DNA from: Portunus trituberculatus
Taxonomy: Eukaryota; Arthropoda; Malacostraca; Decapoda; Portunidae
Direction: 5' to 3'
Assembly (NCBI RefSeq): GCF_017591435.1
Contig: NC_059258.1
Location: 6,952,571 to 7,016,570, forward strand
Length of the DNA stretch: 64,000 nucleotides
Position 1 is the stretch's first letter. Each line of letters starts with the position of its first letter. The notes under the pieces are model-generated. The model was not told the origin of the DNA and ran no database searches. It was given only the letters and a program-made list of their open reading frames with translations. Both the position numbers and the translations under genes were made by a program. Shown piece by piece: positions 1-14,636 of the stretch.

Positions 1-52
1 ACTACTACCACCACCATCAATAACAACCACCACCACCACCACCACCACTCAC

Positions 53-236
53 CTTGACATGCTTAACAAACTGCTCCTGGATCTTCTGGGCGTGTAGGTC
101 TGTGAAGTGAGAGGAAGACAGCACAGAGCGTATGTAGGAGAAGACTTGGTGGCGGCGCATCTTGTCGTCCAAATAACACTCCATTATCTTCTCCAGCTCT
201 CCGCGCTCCTCATACACGTACTCACACACGCGGTAA
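53..236 (-). CDS. VPS8: VPS8 exon 15 (residues 901-962), last exon in the window
   Basis: The exon reads YRVCEYVYEERGELEKIM, CYLDDKMRRHQVFSYI and ends FVKHVK at AAG-GTGAGT. It matches the VPS8 stretch around CEFLYE. The gene continues left of the window; the first 52 bases are intron with a (ACC)n run. Confidence 0.92.
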
Positions 237-423
237 CTGAACACACACACACACACACACATGTAAGAAATGGGTAAATAAGATCAGTATTGCTGGGGTA
301 TTTCAAGATATAAACACACATACACACACACATGTACTCATATACCTGGTAACTGCAACACACACACACACAAATGCAGGAAATGGATAGATAAGATTAG
401 TATTGCTAGAGTATTTCAAGACA

Positions 424-491
<68 letters not shown>

Positions 492-842
492 TATAGAGAG
501 AATAGCTGAAGAGGTCTAGTTTTGCAAGAGTATTTCAACACACACACACACACACACACCCGGTAGCTCAGTGGTTAGAGCGCTGGCTTCAAGCCAGAGG
601 ACCGGGTTCCATTCCCCGGCCGGGTGGAGATATTTGGGTGTGTCTCCTTTCACGTGTAGCCCCTGTTCACCTAGCAGTGAGTAGTTACATGTAAATCGAG
701 GAGTTGTGACCTTGTTGTCCCGGTGTGTGGTGTGTGCCTGGTCTCAGGCCTATCCCAAGATCGGAAATAAAGAGCTCTGAGCTCGTTCCGTTAGGTAACG
801 TCTGGCTGTCTCGTCAGAGACTGCAGCAGATCAAACAGTGAA

Positions 843-903
<61 letters not shown>

Positions 904-2586
904 AAGATATACAAAAACAGCTATTCATGTCTCAAATTGCACGAGTACTTCAAACACACACACACACACACAGAATGTACAAGGAAATGTGCACATGGAT
1001 GACATTAAGATACCTAAAAAGGAGTTACATAAAATGTTGGAAGAACTTAAAGATGATAAAGCGATGGGACCAGATGAAGTTTCAGGAAAATTATTGAAGG
1101 AGTGTAGAGAAGAATTGATTGATCCATTATATGATATTATAAGGTGTTCATTAGAAACAGGGAAAGTACCAGTAGAGTGGAAGAGAGATGAAGTGGTGCC
1201 CATTTATAAGGGAGGCAGTAAGGAAGAGCCTCTTAACTATAGACCTGTGTCTCTAACAAGTGTGGTCGGTAAGATTTGTGAGAGGGTGATAAAGAAATAT
1301 TGGATACGGTTCCTGGAGGATCATAAGTTATTATCGGATCATCAATTTGGCTTCAGGAAAGGGAGGTCATGTGTAACAAATCTACTGAGCTTTTATTCAA
1401 GAGTGGTTGACAAAATACAAGAGAGAGGGATGGATGGACTGTGTATATTTGGATTTAAAGAAAGCTTTTGACAAGGTACCTCACATGAGACTGTTATGGA
1501 AAGTAGAGATTTATGGAGGACTGAAAGGAAAAGTGTTAAAGTGGATGGAAAACTACTTGAGATGGAGGAGATGAGAACGGTAATAAGGGATGCAAAGTCG
1601 GACTGGTTGGTGGTGGAGAGTGGAGTCCCACAAGGCTCAGTGCTGGCACCAATACTTTTCCTTGTATATATTAATGACATGCCAGAGGGAGTAAACAGTT
1701 ATATTAATTTGTTTGCGGATGATGCGAAGTTGTGTAGGTGTGTGAAGAGTGAAGAAGATTGTGAAATTTTACAGGCAGACCTGGATAAGATTTGGGAGTG
1801 GAGCAAGAGGTGGCAAATGGAATTTAATCTGAGCAAAAGTCATGTGATGGAGATGGGAAGAGTGGAAGACGGCCAAGAGGGTCATATAAGATGGGTGAAG
1901 AAGTAGTGTTGAAAAAGGTGGAAAAGGAAAAGGATTTGGGAGTGATAATACAAGACCATGGGCAGTTTGAGGCTCATATTGATAAGATGTTTGGAGAAAC
2001 GTATAATTTGATAAAAATATTGGATTAGCCTTCCATTATATGGATAAAGATATGATGAAGAAATTAATTAGTATGGTAATTAGACCAAGATTGGAATATG
2101 CTGGAGTGGTTTGGTCCCCTTATAAAAAGAAGCATATAAGGAAGTTGGAGAGATTGCAGAGAATGGCAACAAAAATGGTTCCGGAATTGGCAGAAATGAC
2201 CTATGAGGAGAGATTAAAAGAAATGAATTTGCTTACCTTGGAACAAAGAAGAGAAAGAGGAGATTTAATACAGGTTTATAAACTGTTGAATGGACTGGAT
2301 GAAGTGGATAATGAGCAAATGATGTTGAGAGAGGAAAACTTAAATAGAACTACAAGATCGCATAGTAAAAAGATAGCCAAGGGAATATGCTTGAAGGATG
2401 TGAAGAAATATAGTTTCCCACAAAGATGTGTGGAGGTGTGGAATGGTTTGAGTGAGGAGGTGGTGTCAGCGAGGAGTGTGCATAGTTTTAAAGGAAAGTT
2501 GGATGTGTGTAGATATGGAGACGGGGCCACACGAGTATGATACCCAGGCCCTGTAAAATTACAACTAGATGAATACAACTAGGTGA

Positions 2587-2641
<55 letters not shown>

Positions 2642-3078
2642 ATAATAGACACACATGCAAAAGTTATCTGGATTTCTTATTGTCATGATATTTGAGGGAA
2701 AAGACACCAGATATAATACTGAACGGATACTTGAGAGAACACACACATACACACTTTATACACACAAACACACATACTCTTAAATAAATCTAGTACTGCT
2801 TGTATATTTAAAACACCTACATACATACACACACACATATATACACTATGCACACAAACACACAGTTAACCCCTTCAATACTGGGACACATTTTTACTTT
2901 GAGATTTGTGTACCATTAGACCATTTTATTGACATTAGAAAGTGTCTATGGAGGTCAAAAGATTAATGGCAAGTTTCTGAAGCTGTATAAAACCACCAAA
3001 TAGAAACTACAATGAATATGAAAATGCGTCATGATATTAAAGGGCTTAAATAAATCAAGTATTGCTTATATATTTCAA

Positions 3079-3159
<81 letters not shown>

Positions 3160-3578
3160 TACATACATACATACACACACTTGCTAGCCTAACCTCCCAA
3201 ACACACAAAGCTAAACAATGCACCACTGCACAAAAAAACTAGAATATTTAACACAATAAATCCTAACCTAAACTTCCAACCCTAACTTCAAGACTAACCT
3301 ACCCTAACCTAACCTAATCTTCTGACCCCATGTTCACAACTCCGCCCCTAACTTAACCTAACCTTCCAAGCCCATACTTACAACTCTGCCTCCCGTGCTC
3401 TCTTCAACAGGTACTCAGGGTCGTAGTGAGCCATGCCGCCGCCCTGAAGCAGCTCAAGTAAGGCAGTCTGTCTCTCGTCGCGGTAACTCCCAGTGTCCGA
3501 GGAGGTGAGGTGGCACAGGACCTGATGGGGGAAGGGGGAATGTTAGGTTAGGTTAGGTTGAATGTAGTGTTTTGCTTG

Positions 3579-3641
<63 letters not shown>

Positions 3642-5631
3642 TCCTGTGTTCCTATGTTCCTAGGTTAAATGTATGAAGTGTCTGTGTTGTGTTTTGTGTT
3701 GTGGTGTTGCAATGAAGGTGTTTAGTTTGTTATTTGCAGCTGGTGTTGTGGCTTTCTCATCACTGCAAACACAAGTAAATGTTGTAAAAAGCTTCCCACT
3801 CTTTCTGCGTACTTAAGCCTAAAAACTTCTAATTTACTGGTGGTGTTCCCTCTGCAGCCCCTCGCCACTGCACCACCCCAGCACCACAACAGCGGTGCAG
3901 CACACACCTGGTCAAAGAGCTGTCTGTTGATGGCAATGGCGTCGTGCTGCTTGGACATCTGGCGAGCAATGAAGGTGAAGAGTGAGCCGAGCTGCGTGGG
4001 GCCAAACTCCCTGTCGTTGACCATCACCTGGATGAGAATGTCCACCACCCGCTGCCGCTGCTGCATGCCCAGCTCAGACGTGAATTCCTCCTCCTCGAAG
4101 GCCAGCGCCAGCACATTGAGGAACTCCCGTGTGTCGAAGCGCAGCAGTGTGCGCAGCAGAGGGAAGGACGGCTCCGTGGGCTGTGCGTTCTTGGAGTGCA
4201 GGCAGGTCAGGGACTTGAAGATCTCGTGCTTCACCTGCAACCACCACCACACTGTCAACCCTAACCACTCCTCCTAGATGACACAGTTCGCTGGTGGCCA
4301 AAGTGCCACCACCAACACCACTTACACCACCACCACCACCACACTGCCTCACCTGCTTGAGCTGCTGTGGGCTTATCTCGCCGTGTGGGTAGGCCCGGCC
4401 CGCCAGGCAGCACGACACATACACCAGGATCTTGTTGCCCAGCGTGACCTGGCCATCCTGCAGGGCCTGGCCAATATCCAGGGCGCCCCGCAGCTCTGTC
4501 ACCAGCTCCTCCAGCGGCGTGACAAAGTCCCCCATGCCGCGGGTGTAGATGTAGAAGATGGCATCGTAGAGGCCGTGGGCCCAGCACAGCGTCATGGCCT
4601 GGTGCAGGTCCAGTGATGGCACGGACAGGTGCACGATGCAGGCCTCCGCAGCTTGCAGCCGCCCACACGCCTCCTGGTGCGACAGCAGGCACTGACTGAT
4701 GCTCGGTGACATCTCTGCCAGCTGGTCATTCAGGATGTATGGCTCCAACGCCTCCAGGAAGATGCCTGCACCACAATGCAGCACATCACAACACAACACA
4801 TCACTCACACACTGCTGCACTACTAACACCACCACCACCACCCTTACTGTGTACACCCCTAATGCAACACCACCACTCTTTATGAATGTCACCAAAAATG
4901 TTACACACATACACACACACACACACCACAGCCTCACCCTTGGAGATGGCATCCTCACTGAAGGTGTCCCAGATGCGTCCAAACAACATGTCTCTGAGGC
5001 CGGCCCCCACTGCCACACGCACACACAGCGGCACCAGCTGCGTGTAGTGCTGCGTCAAAGCTGTCAGGTTGCCACGCTCCGGCACACTGTCCAGTGCTGA
5101 GTCCAGGTACTGACCCAGCAGCTCATTGATCTTGTCCTGCACCAGCTACAGACACAACACACTCATTACACACGGCTGTTCTTTTTGCTTATTCGTTCCA
5201 TCCTTATCTATTCATCTATTCTTTGTATCTTTCTATATTTTGGTGTTTTTGTTTATCTATCTATTAATTTTATCTTTATTCATTATTAATTTACTCTATT
5301 TCACTTAATTCTTATATTCTTATTCATCTATTCATTCATTTCTTCCTTATTTTATTTATCTATTTACTCTTTTTTAGGATATTTTAATGTCCTTTTCTAT
5401 CTATTTATTCATTTCAACAATATCTGTCTACTTATTAACTCTATCTTACTTGTATTCATGTACCTTTACCTAAAAAGTGACAATTACACCACCACATCCA
5501 ATGACAAAAAGTAAACAAGCCCCACACTCACACTTTAAGGACAAACTAGATAAATGGAGATATGGAGACAGCACACTATGAGCCTCACCTCAAACCCTGT
5601 ACAATACAACTAGGTTAATACAACTAGGTAA

Positions 5632-5687
<56 letters not shown>

Positions 5688-8123
5688 GAAGTGGAGGAAG
5701 AGGAAGAGGAAGAGGAAGAGGAGGAGGAGGAGGAGGAAGTGTAACAAATTTATTGAGTTTCTACTCTAGAATAGTTGATAAAGTACAAGAGAGAGAGGGA
5801 TGGATTGACTGTATTTATTTAGATTTAAAAAAGGCATTTGATAAAGTGCCACATGAAAGATTACTATGGAAGTTCGAGGAGAAGGGTGGCTTAAAAGGAA
5901 GCACATTGAGATGGATGAAAAATTACTTGAGGGGGAGAGAAATAAGGACGATAGTTTAAGATATGAAGTCCAAGTGGAGAACAGTAGACAGCGGAGTGCC
6001 ACAGGGGTCAGTATTGGCGCCAATACTTTTTCTCATTTATATTAACGACATGCCAGAAGGAGTGAACAGCTACATAAATCTGTTTGCGGATGATGCGAAA
6101 CTGTGCAGTCATTAAACAAAAAGAGGATTGTGAAATATTACAGGAAGACTTAAACAAGATCTGGAAATAGAGTAAAAATTGGGAGATGGAATTCAATGTG
6201 GACAAAAGCCATGCCATGGAAATGGGAAAAAGTGAAAGACGACCAGTGGGAATCTATAAGATGGGAGATGGAGTAGAACTAGAAAAAGTAAAAAAGGAAA
6301 AGGACTTGGGAGTGACAATGGAAGAAAACAATCAACCGGTAAGCCATACTGATAGAATTTTCAGAGAGACGTCTAATTTGCTAAGGAATACTGGATTAGC
6401 ATTTCACTATATGGACAAAGAAATGATGAAGAAATTGATAAGTACTAAAATAAGACCTAGATTGGAATATGCAGGAGTTGTGTGGACCCCCTATAAAAAG
6501 AAACAAAGAAATTGGAGAGACTACAAAAAATGGCTACAAGAATGATTCCAGAATTTAAAGGGATGACATATGAGGAGAGACTAAAAGCTATGGATCTACC
6601 AACCCTGGAACAGAGAAGAGAGAGAGGATCTGATACAGGTTTATAAATTGATTAACGGAATGGATCAAGTGGATAATGAGAAACTAATCCTTAGAGAAGA
6701 ATATGACATTAGAAGCACAAGATCGCATAGCAAGAAACTGAGGATGGGAAGATGTCTGAGAAATGTTAAAAAAATTAGTTTCCCGAAAAGATGTGTTGAG
6801 ACTTGGAACAGTTTGAGTGAGGAAGTGGTGTCAGCAAAGAGTGTACATAGTTTTAAAGAAAAATTGGATAAGTGTAGATATGGAGACAGGGCCACACGAG
6901 CATAAAGTCCAGGCCCTGTAAAACTACAACTAGGTAAATACAACTAAGTAAATACACACACCGGTAGCTCAGTGGTTAGAGCGCTGGCTTCACAAGCCAG
7001 AGGACCGGGGTTCAATTGCCGGGTGGAGATATTTGGGTGTGTCTCCTTTCACATGTAGCCCCTGTTCACCTAGCAGTGAGTCAGGCCTATAAGATTGGAT
7101 GTAAATCGAGGCAGTTGTGACCTGAAGAAAATTCTGGAGTTAGAAGGTAAAATTGAAAAACTGTTTGTCCCTAATTAAAGTGAATTGCGAAAATGTGGTG
7201 TGTGCCTGGTCTCAGGCCTGAAATTATAGATCAACAGATCATAGAAGAGAAGATTGCTGAGAAAGTGGTGAAGGTTATTAAGATTGGAAATAATGTGGAG
7301 GACTTCCATAGAATTGGAAAGTTCACAAGAGAAGGTATGAGGCCAATAAGAATCAAACTTAAGTCACAAAAGGATGTAGATGAATTGGTGGAGAAGCTCT
7401 GAGCATAACCCAGAAAAGTACAGCAAGAAAGGACTTGATTACTTGAGGACAAGAACCCAGATATTGTGGGTCTTACTGAAACAAAACTGAGAGAGGAGAA
7501 GACCTGATGAAGGTTGGAGAAGGGAAATATAACCATGGGAAAGGCAGAAGTGCTAAAGATCAGAGCAGAAACTAATGGCTGTCTGGTCAATGGAAGGATC
7601 AGAGACAACATGGGGAAATACACTATTGACACTGGCAATGGAAAATGTGTTAACTCAGTGGGTCAAAGAAGATACTAGGTTTGGAGGAGGGAGCAGACTG
7701 GACTTGGTCTTTAGTACAGAGCCAATGGTCATTGAGGAGATGAGGGTGGAGTGCCCTTTAGCAAAGAGTGATCATGCAGTTTTGGAGTTCAAGGTGATAG
7801 ACGAAGAGAAATCTAGAAGAAATGAAGAATATAAAGTGGGAAGATGGAATTATGCCAAGACAGATTTTGGAAACCTAAAGAAATTCTTTCAAGAGACAAA
7901 TTGGATGAAATTCAAGAGTGCTAAGGGAGCAAATGAAAAGTGGAAGGAATTTATAAAAATATACAAAGAAGGTGAGAAAAAATTTGTACCAATAAGACAA
8001 CATAAAGTTGGAAAGCAGGACTGGTTTAACGATAGATGTGAAAAGGCTAGAACAAGAAAAGAGGATGCATGGAAGAGGTGGAGAAGGAAAAGACGGATTA
8101 AGCACTTAAAGAAACACATAAGG

Positions 8124-8163
<40 letters not shown>

Positions 8164-11100
8164 CAAAGCTAAGGCCGAAATAAAGCTAGACTGGTTTGTT
8201 GTAAAACACTACAAAGTATGGAGAAATGATAGAAAAATAAAGGAGGTGGTGGTATAATGGTTCTTACTAAGGAAGATCTGATAGTGAAGGAGGTGAACTA
8301 TAGTAAGAGAAATGAGGAAGTGATAAGTATGCTTATAACAGATGGCAAGAGGGACATTAATATTATAACAGTATACATACCACCCAGAACCAGTGCTTGG
8401 GAATATGAACAGTACCAAATGGTGATGAGAAATACTCTAGACAGAATGAAGCAAGAACTCATCAGAAAGGATAGAGTGATGATAGTTGGAGACTTTAATT
8501 GTAAAGAAATAGTGTGGGAAGACTACGAAGTGGTGAACGGTGGTGAGTGGGCAGAGGAATTGTTAAAGGTAGCAACAAATAACTTGATGACACAGTGGGT
8601 GAGATCACCAACAAGGTGCAGGGGACAAGATGTTGCAGCAAGGTTGGATTTGGTATTTACCAGGGCATCTCTAAAAGAGGAAATTGAACATGAATGTCCC
8701 TTGGGGAAAAGCGATCATGATGTCCTAAGCTTTGAGCTGGATACGGAATTAAGCACGAATAAGATTGTGGAACAGGGAGGAAAAATTAAATTATATTAGG
8801 GCAAATTATAACCATATAAGGGAGTTCTTTAATGAAATTGACTGGTCCGTGGTATACCAGGAAAGGGATATGCAATTGAAATACGATAAATTTATGGATT
8901 TGTATAACTCTGCTGTGAAAAAGTTTGTGCCATATTACAGAAAGAGGACTTTAAATAATAAACAGTGGTTTAATAGAAATTGTGAAGAAGCAAAAAAGAA
9001 CAAAGAAAAGGCATGGAAGAAACTTAAGAAAAACAGTGATGTATTATCAAGAGAAGTTTACAAAACAGCAAGGAATAGATATGTTGAAGTAAGGAGAACA
9101 GCACAGAAGGAATATGAACAGAGGGTGGTGGAAAACTGTGATAGTGACCCTAAAATGTTTTATAAATTCATAAATGGAAAACTAAATATAAGGGAGGCAA
9201 TAGTAAAGGTAAAAAACGGGGAAGAAGTATATGAGGATGCTGGAGATATAGCTGAAATTTTGAACGACAACTTTTGCAAAGTGTTTACTTTTATGGGAGG
9301 AAGACCTACGGAAATAAAGCAAATGCAGGACATCATGGTTACTAAGGAAGATGTAAGGAAAATTATAAGCAATCTGGATATTAATAAATCAATGGGGCCT
9401 GATGGCATATCTGGGAGGTTGCTAAATGAATGTAAGGATCGAATGTTGAACCCCGTATTTGATATTGTGGAAACCTCCATACGAACAGGATTAGTCCTGA
9501 AAGAGTGGAAGGAGTTGACATTGTGCCTATATATAAGAATGGTAGTAGAATGGAACCGCTAAATTATAGACCAGTATCGTTGACTAGTATATTGTGCAAG
9601 GTATGTGAAGAAGTAATTAAAGCTAAGTGGAGTGAGTATCTAGAAAGTGAAAACATTCTGAGTGAAAGACAGTTTGGTTTCAGAAAAGGAAGATCGTGTG
9701 TATCCAATTTATTATGTTTTTATTCAAGAGTGACTGACATACTACAACATAGAGAGGGATGGGTGGATGCTATCTACCTGGACTTGAGAAAGGCCTTTGA
9801 TAAAGTACCACACAATAGACTGATGTGGAAACTAAAGAAGATTGGAGGAGTAAATGATAAACTAGCAAAATGGATGGAAAATTACTTAATGGGAAGAGAA
9901 ATGAGAACAGTGGTGAGAGGAAGGAAGTCCGAGTGGAAGAAGGTAACCAGTGGAGTTCCACAAGGGTCAGTGCTTGGTCCCATCATGTTTTGATTTATGT
10001 TAATGATATGCCAGTAGGAATTGACAGTTACATGAACATGTTTGCAGACGATACTAAAATTATGAGGAGAGTAAAGAATGTGGAAGATTGTAACAAGTTA
10101 CAGGAAGATCTTGATAAAATATATGAGTGGAGTAAGGAGTGGCAGATGGAATTTAATATAGACAAGACCCATGTTATGAAAATGGGAAGAAGTAGATACA
10201 GACCAAACTGGGATTACAGGCTGGGTGATGAGAAAATTAAAGAGACCAATGAGGAGAAAGACTTAGGAGTAACGTGCAAAACACTTTGTCACCGGAAAAA
10301 CACATTAACAAGATTTTTTGGAAAACATAGAACATGCTTCAAAATATTGGCCTTGCATTCCACTACCTAGATGAAGGAATGATGAAGAAGATATTATGTA
10401 CCTTAATAAGACCCCAGTTAGAATATGCAGCTTGTGTCTGGTCACCGCATATGAAAAAAATGTGAAGAAGGTAGAAAGGGTACAGAGGCTGGCAACAAGG
10501 ATGGTACCAGGACTCAGGGAGTTAGACTATGAGGAAAGACTGAGGAAGCTGGGGCTGACCACATTAGAAGAGAGAAGAACAAGAGGAGACATGATAACTA
10601 TGTATAAATTGGTGAACAAGATTGACATACTGGACAGAGAGTTGATAAAGGTGACCACAAGTAATCATCTCCGAGGACATGGAAAAAAGCTAATAAAAGA
10701 CATCTGTCTAAATGACGTGAGAAAATACAGTTTCCCGCATCATAGCATTGATAAGTGGAATAAACTGAGCAGTGATGTCGTTGACGCAGTGTGTGTCAAT
10801 CAGATGAAAGAGAGATATGACAGGAATGGACAAGGAAACAAGACACAGAGAGCTTAGCTCGGGCACTGTAATACACAAATTGGTAAATACAAATAGGTAA
10901 ATACACACACAATAGTAAATGATATTGAGAAGATAGACAAAGAAGACCTGGTGCTGTTGACGGAAGAAGATGGAAGGACAAGAGGACTTGAAAAGAAGAT
11001 CAGGATGAGGCAGTGTGTGAAGAATATTGGAAAGAACAGTTTTCCACACAGAATGGTGGAAAAATGGAATGCATTGGATAATGGAATTATTACAGCACAA

Positions 11101-11195
11101 AGTGTGCATAAATTTAAAGAAAAACTAGATAAATGGAGATATGGAGACAGGACACCATGAGCCCAGCTCAAACCCTGCACAATACAACTAGGTAA

Positions 11196-11265
<70 letters not shown>

Positions 11266-14200
11266 CCTAACACCTGTTGCCTCCTCTCCTTGCGGTGCTT
11301 GAGTCCCACGATGGCCTGTGCCTTGTCCTGGTAGATGTCGAGGGCCAGCTGCAGCGCCTCCTGCATGTGGCCCGTCCTCACCAGGTGGTCCAGCCGGTCT
11401 ACCCATGAACGCACTGTTACCACCTGCACATTGAAGCTAAGGTTAATTTGGTGTAGGGTAGGGTAGGGTAAGGTAAGGTAAGGTAAGGTAAGGTAAGGTA
11501 AGGTAAGGTAAGGTAAGGTAAGGTAAGGTAGGGTAGGGTAGGCTATGGGCTGGGTTGGGTTTGGTTTTCTTTAATTTAGGTTTGTTTATATCTTTTTAAG
11601 TTTGTTTGCGTTATATTAAGTTAGTTTTTTCTCCCTTCAATTTGTGTTTGTTGATATATTTTTAGTTTGTTTGGGTTGGATTTGGTTATGTTAGGTTAAT
11701 TTTCCTTTATTCTCATTTTTACCTTTTTTTTCAGGTTTGTTTAGGTTCTTTGTATATTTTTTTTCTTTTGGTATGAATTCATTGGTTCGTAAGTTGTTGC
11801 AGTTTTGTTAGATGAAGTTAGTTTTTCTTCATTTTGAGTTTGCTTCATGTTTATTTGGGCTCTATGCATATTTTTCTGGTCTTCAAAACAAATTCACTGG
11901 TCCTCTTTAAGCTGTTCTTTTTTCAGTAAGTATTTTTCAACATAAACAATCCATGGCCTTCACCGTGGTTGTGGCTGTGTCCGTCAGTCTCTCACCTGGA
12001 ATGACTTGGTCCCCAGCAGCAGCACCTGTGACCCACAGCTCACCATGGAGTGGTAGCATGCCCGCTCCCCCGCCAAGGCCTGTGTGGGCGTGGTGCAGGT
12101 GTGTTACTTAAAAACACCAGGGAAATGAGGTGAGAGTAAGGAGGAAAAAGGGAGGAAAAATTAACAGAACAGCAACAAGTTCATCACAGGAGAGAGCATA
12201 AACAATGCATGTTAAACACATAACACACATGTGCACACACACACACACACCATATTGATAGAATTTTCAGAGAGACATAATTTGCTAAGGAATATTGGAT
12301 TAGCATTTCACTACATGGTCAAAGAAATGATGAAGAAATTGATAAGTACTATAATAAGACCCAGATTAGAATATGCAGGAGTTGTGTGGACCCCCCATAA
12401 AAAGAAACACATAAGGAAGTTGGAGACTACAAAAAATGGCTGCAAGAATGTTCCATAATTTGAAGGGATGACATATGAGGAGAGACTAAAGGCTATGGAT
12501 CTACCAACCCTGGAACAGAGAAGGGAGAGAGGGATCTGATACAAGTTTATAAATTGATTAACGGAATGGATCAAGTGGATAATGAGAAACTGATCCTGAG
12601 AGAAGAATATGACATTAGAAGCACAAGATCGCATAGTAAAAAACTGAGGAAGGGAAGATGTCTGAGAGATGTTAAAAAATATAGTTTCCCGCAAAGATGT
12701 GTTGAGACTTGGAACAGTTTGAGTGAGGAAGTGGTGTCAGCAAAGATTGCGCATAGTTTTAAAGAAAAATTGGATAAGTGTAGATATGGAGACAGGGCCA
12801 CACGAGCGTAAAGTCCAGGCCCTGTAAAACTACAACTAAGTAAATACACCAGAAACACCCTTACAAAACACACACACACACATACCCTCCCCCACACACA
12901 CACACATACAGCAAAAATCACCCATACAAAACACACACAAATCCCTGACACACCCTAACAAGCACACAGCATTCTCCCTCCCCACACACACACACACACA
13001 CACAACCACTACAAACACACCATTGCCTTGCTGACATTCCCCCCAGTGGCTATGGCCTTGAACTGTGGTGAGGCATAGACCAGACCAAGAGGGGCCAAGT
13101 CAAGACGCTCCAGCTCCTCCTGTGTCTTGACGTCCACCACATGCAGCCTCTCCCTGGCATCCATGAGGGCCAGCGTTCGTGTGTTGAGCCAAGCCAGACC
13201 CTGCACTACGTAAGGTAAGGACATCTTCTGCAGCGCCACAAACTGCAGCTCCTCCTGGCTTCCGTGGGTGACCTGTGGGGTGTTGCGGTTAGGTTAGGTT
13301 AGGTGTGGTTTGGATGGTATAGGGTATGTTAGATTAGGTTAGTGTTGGGTTGGTTTAGGTGCAGTGTAAGGGTGTGTCATAATGGTATCTGTGAGGTAGG
13401 TTAAGTTAAGTTTGGTTAGGTTATTTATCTATTCATTTTTTATCTATCATTATTTATTCTTTAAGTTAGGTTAGGTCATATCAGGCTAGTGTTTGGTTGG
13501 TTTGCGTGTGGTGTGAAGGTGTGAACATGGTGAAATCAGTTAAGATGTTTAAGTTACGTTAAGCTGGTTTATAGTTTATGTGCATGTGTTATGAGAGTGT
13601 GAGGTGGTGTTTGGATGGTTTGGTGGTGATGTGAGGTGGTGGAATAGCCATGTTAGTTACCTATGCCATCTTTTGGCACCACCACTACAATCACTTCACC
13701 ACCACCACCACTACCACAAGCAATACCTGATAGAAATAGATGGAGTGCTCCCTGCCAAACGCCAGCACAGGATCAATAACTCTGGTGCCGTCGGACATCT
13801 GGATCACCACAAACTGCCATGCGAGGAGAGGCAGTGTGGCCGGTGAAGCCTTCAGAGGATGTGAGAACAGGACCTTCAGCTGCGGCCTCAGTGACACAAC
13901 AATGACCTGCGGAGGATTACAAAATTGTACACACACACACACAAAACTAACAAGAAATGGAGTTAAAATTGAGAAAAATGTTTAAATAAGTGATGCAAAA
14001 AGTAATCCATGGAGACTATTTGTGGTTGAAGGTGCATAAGGGTAGTCAAAACTCTTAGCGTCAGTAGTCAGGGTAAGAAATAATAAAGTTAAGATTGAGA
14101 TAAGGGTTTCAATAAGGTTCTTTCAGTGATGCAATGATCTGCGGAGGAAATCAAACTTGTACACAGAAATATTTTCAGAACAAAACAATTCAGTAAAACA

Positions 14201-14601
14201 AAACAAAATGCATAAAAGCTTAATGTAACTTAACATAGTTTAACCCTTTGAGAAAAACACTTCAACAAACCAAATATGAAAAACTGAAGTCAACCTAACC
14301 TAAACCCTAAGAACAAACAACTGAGAATAAAATAAAACTTTACTTAATATATGAAAAAAAGAGCATCAAAAAGTTCCCCTAACAACCAAAACCCTTGAAA
14401 AACAATAATTTGAAAAGAACAACCAAAAAACACACAGAAAAAACTGAACCTGAACTAACCAAGCCTATAAAAAAACAAATAAATAAATAAAATAAAATAA
14501 GAGTAGAAAAATCCATTTAAAAAAACTCAACTTATGCTAACCAAACCCAACCATTCAAAATCAAACACTATTTAAAACAACACTGTGATAAAAAAAAAAA
14601 A

Positions 14602-14636
<35 letters not shown>

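Noticed and set aside
4278..4616. Plus-strand frames opposite VPS8 exons 11-13
   Set aside because: They are antisense shadows of exons with clear VPS8 sequence on the minus strand.
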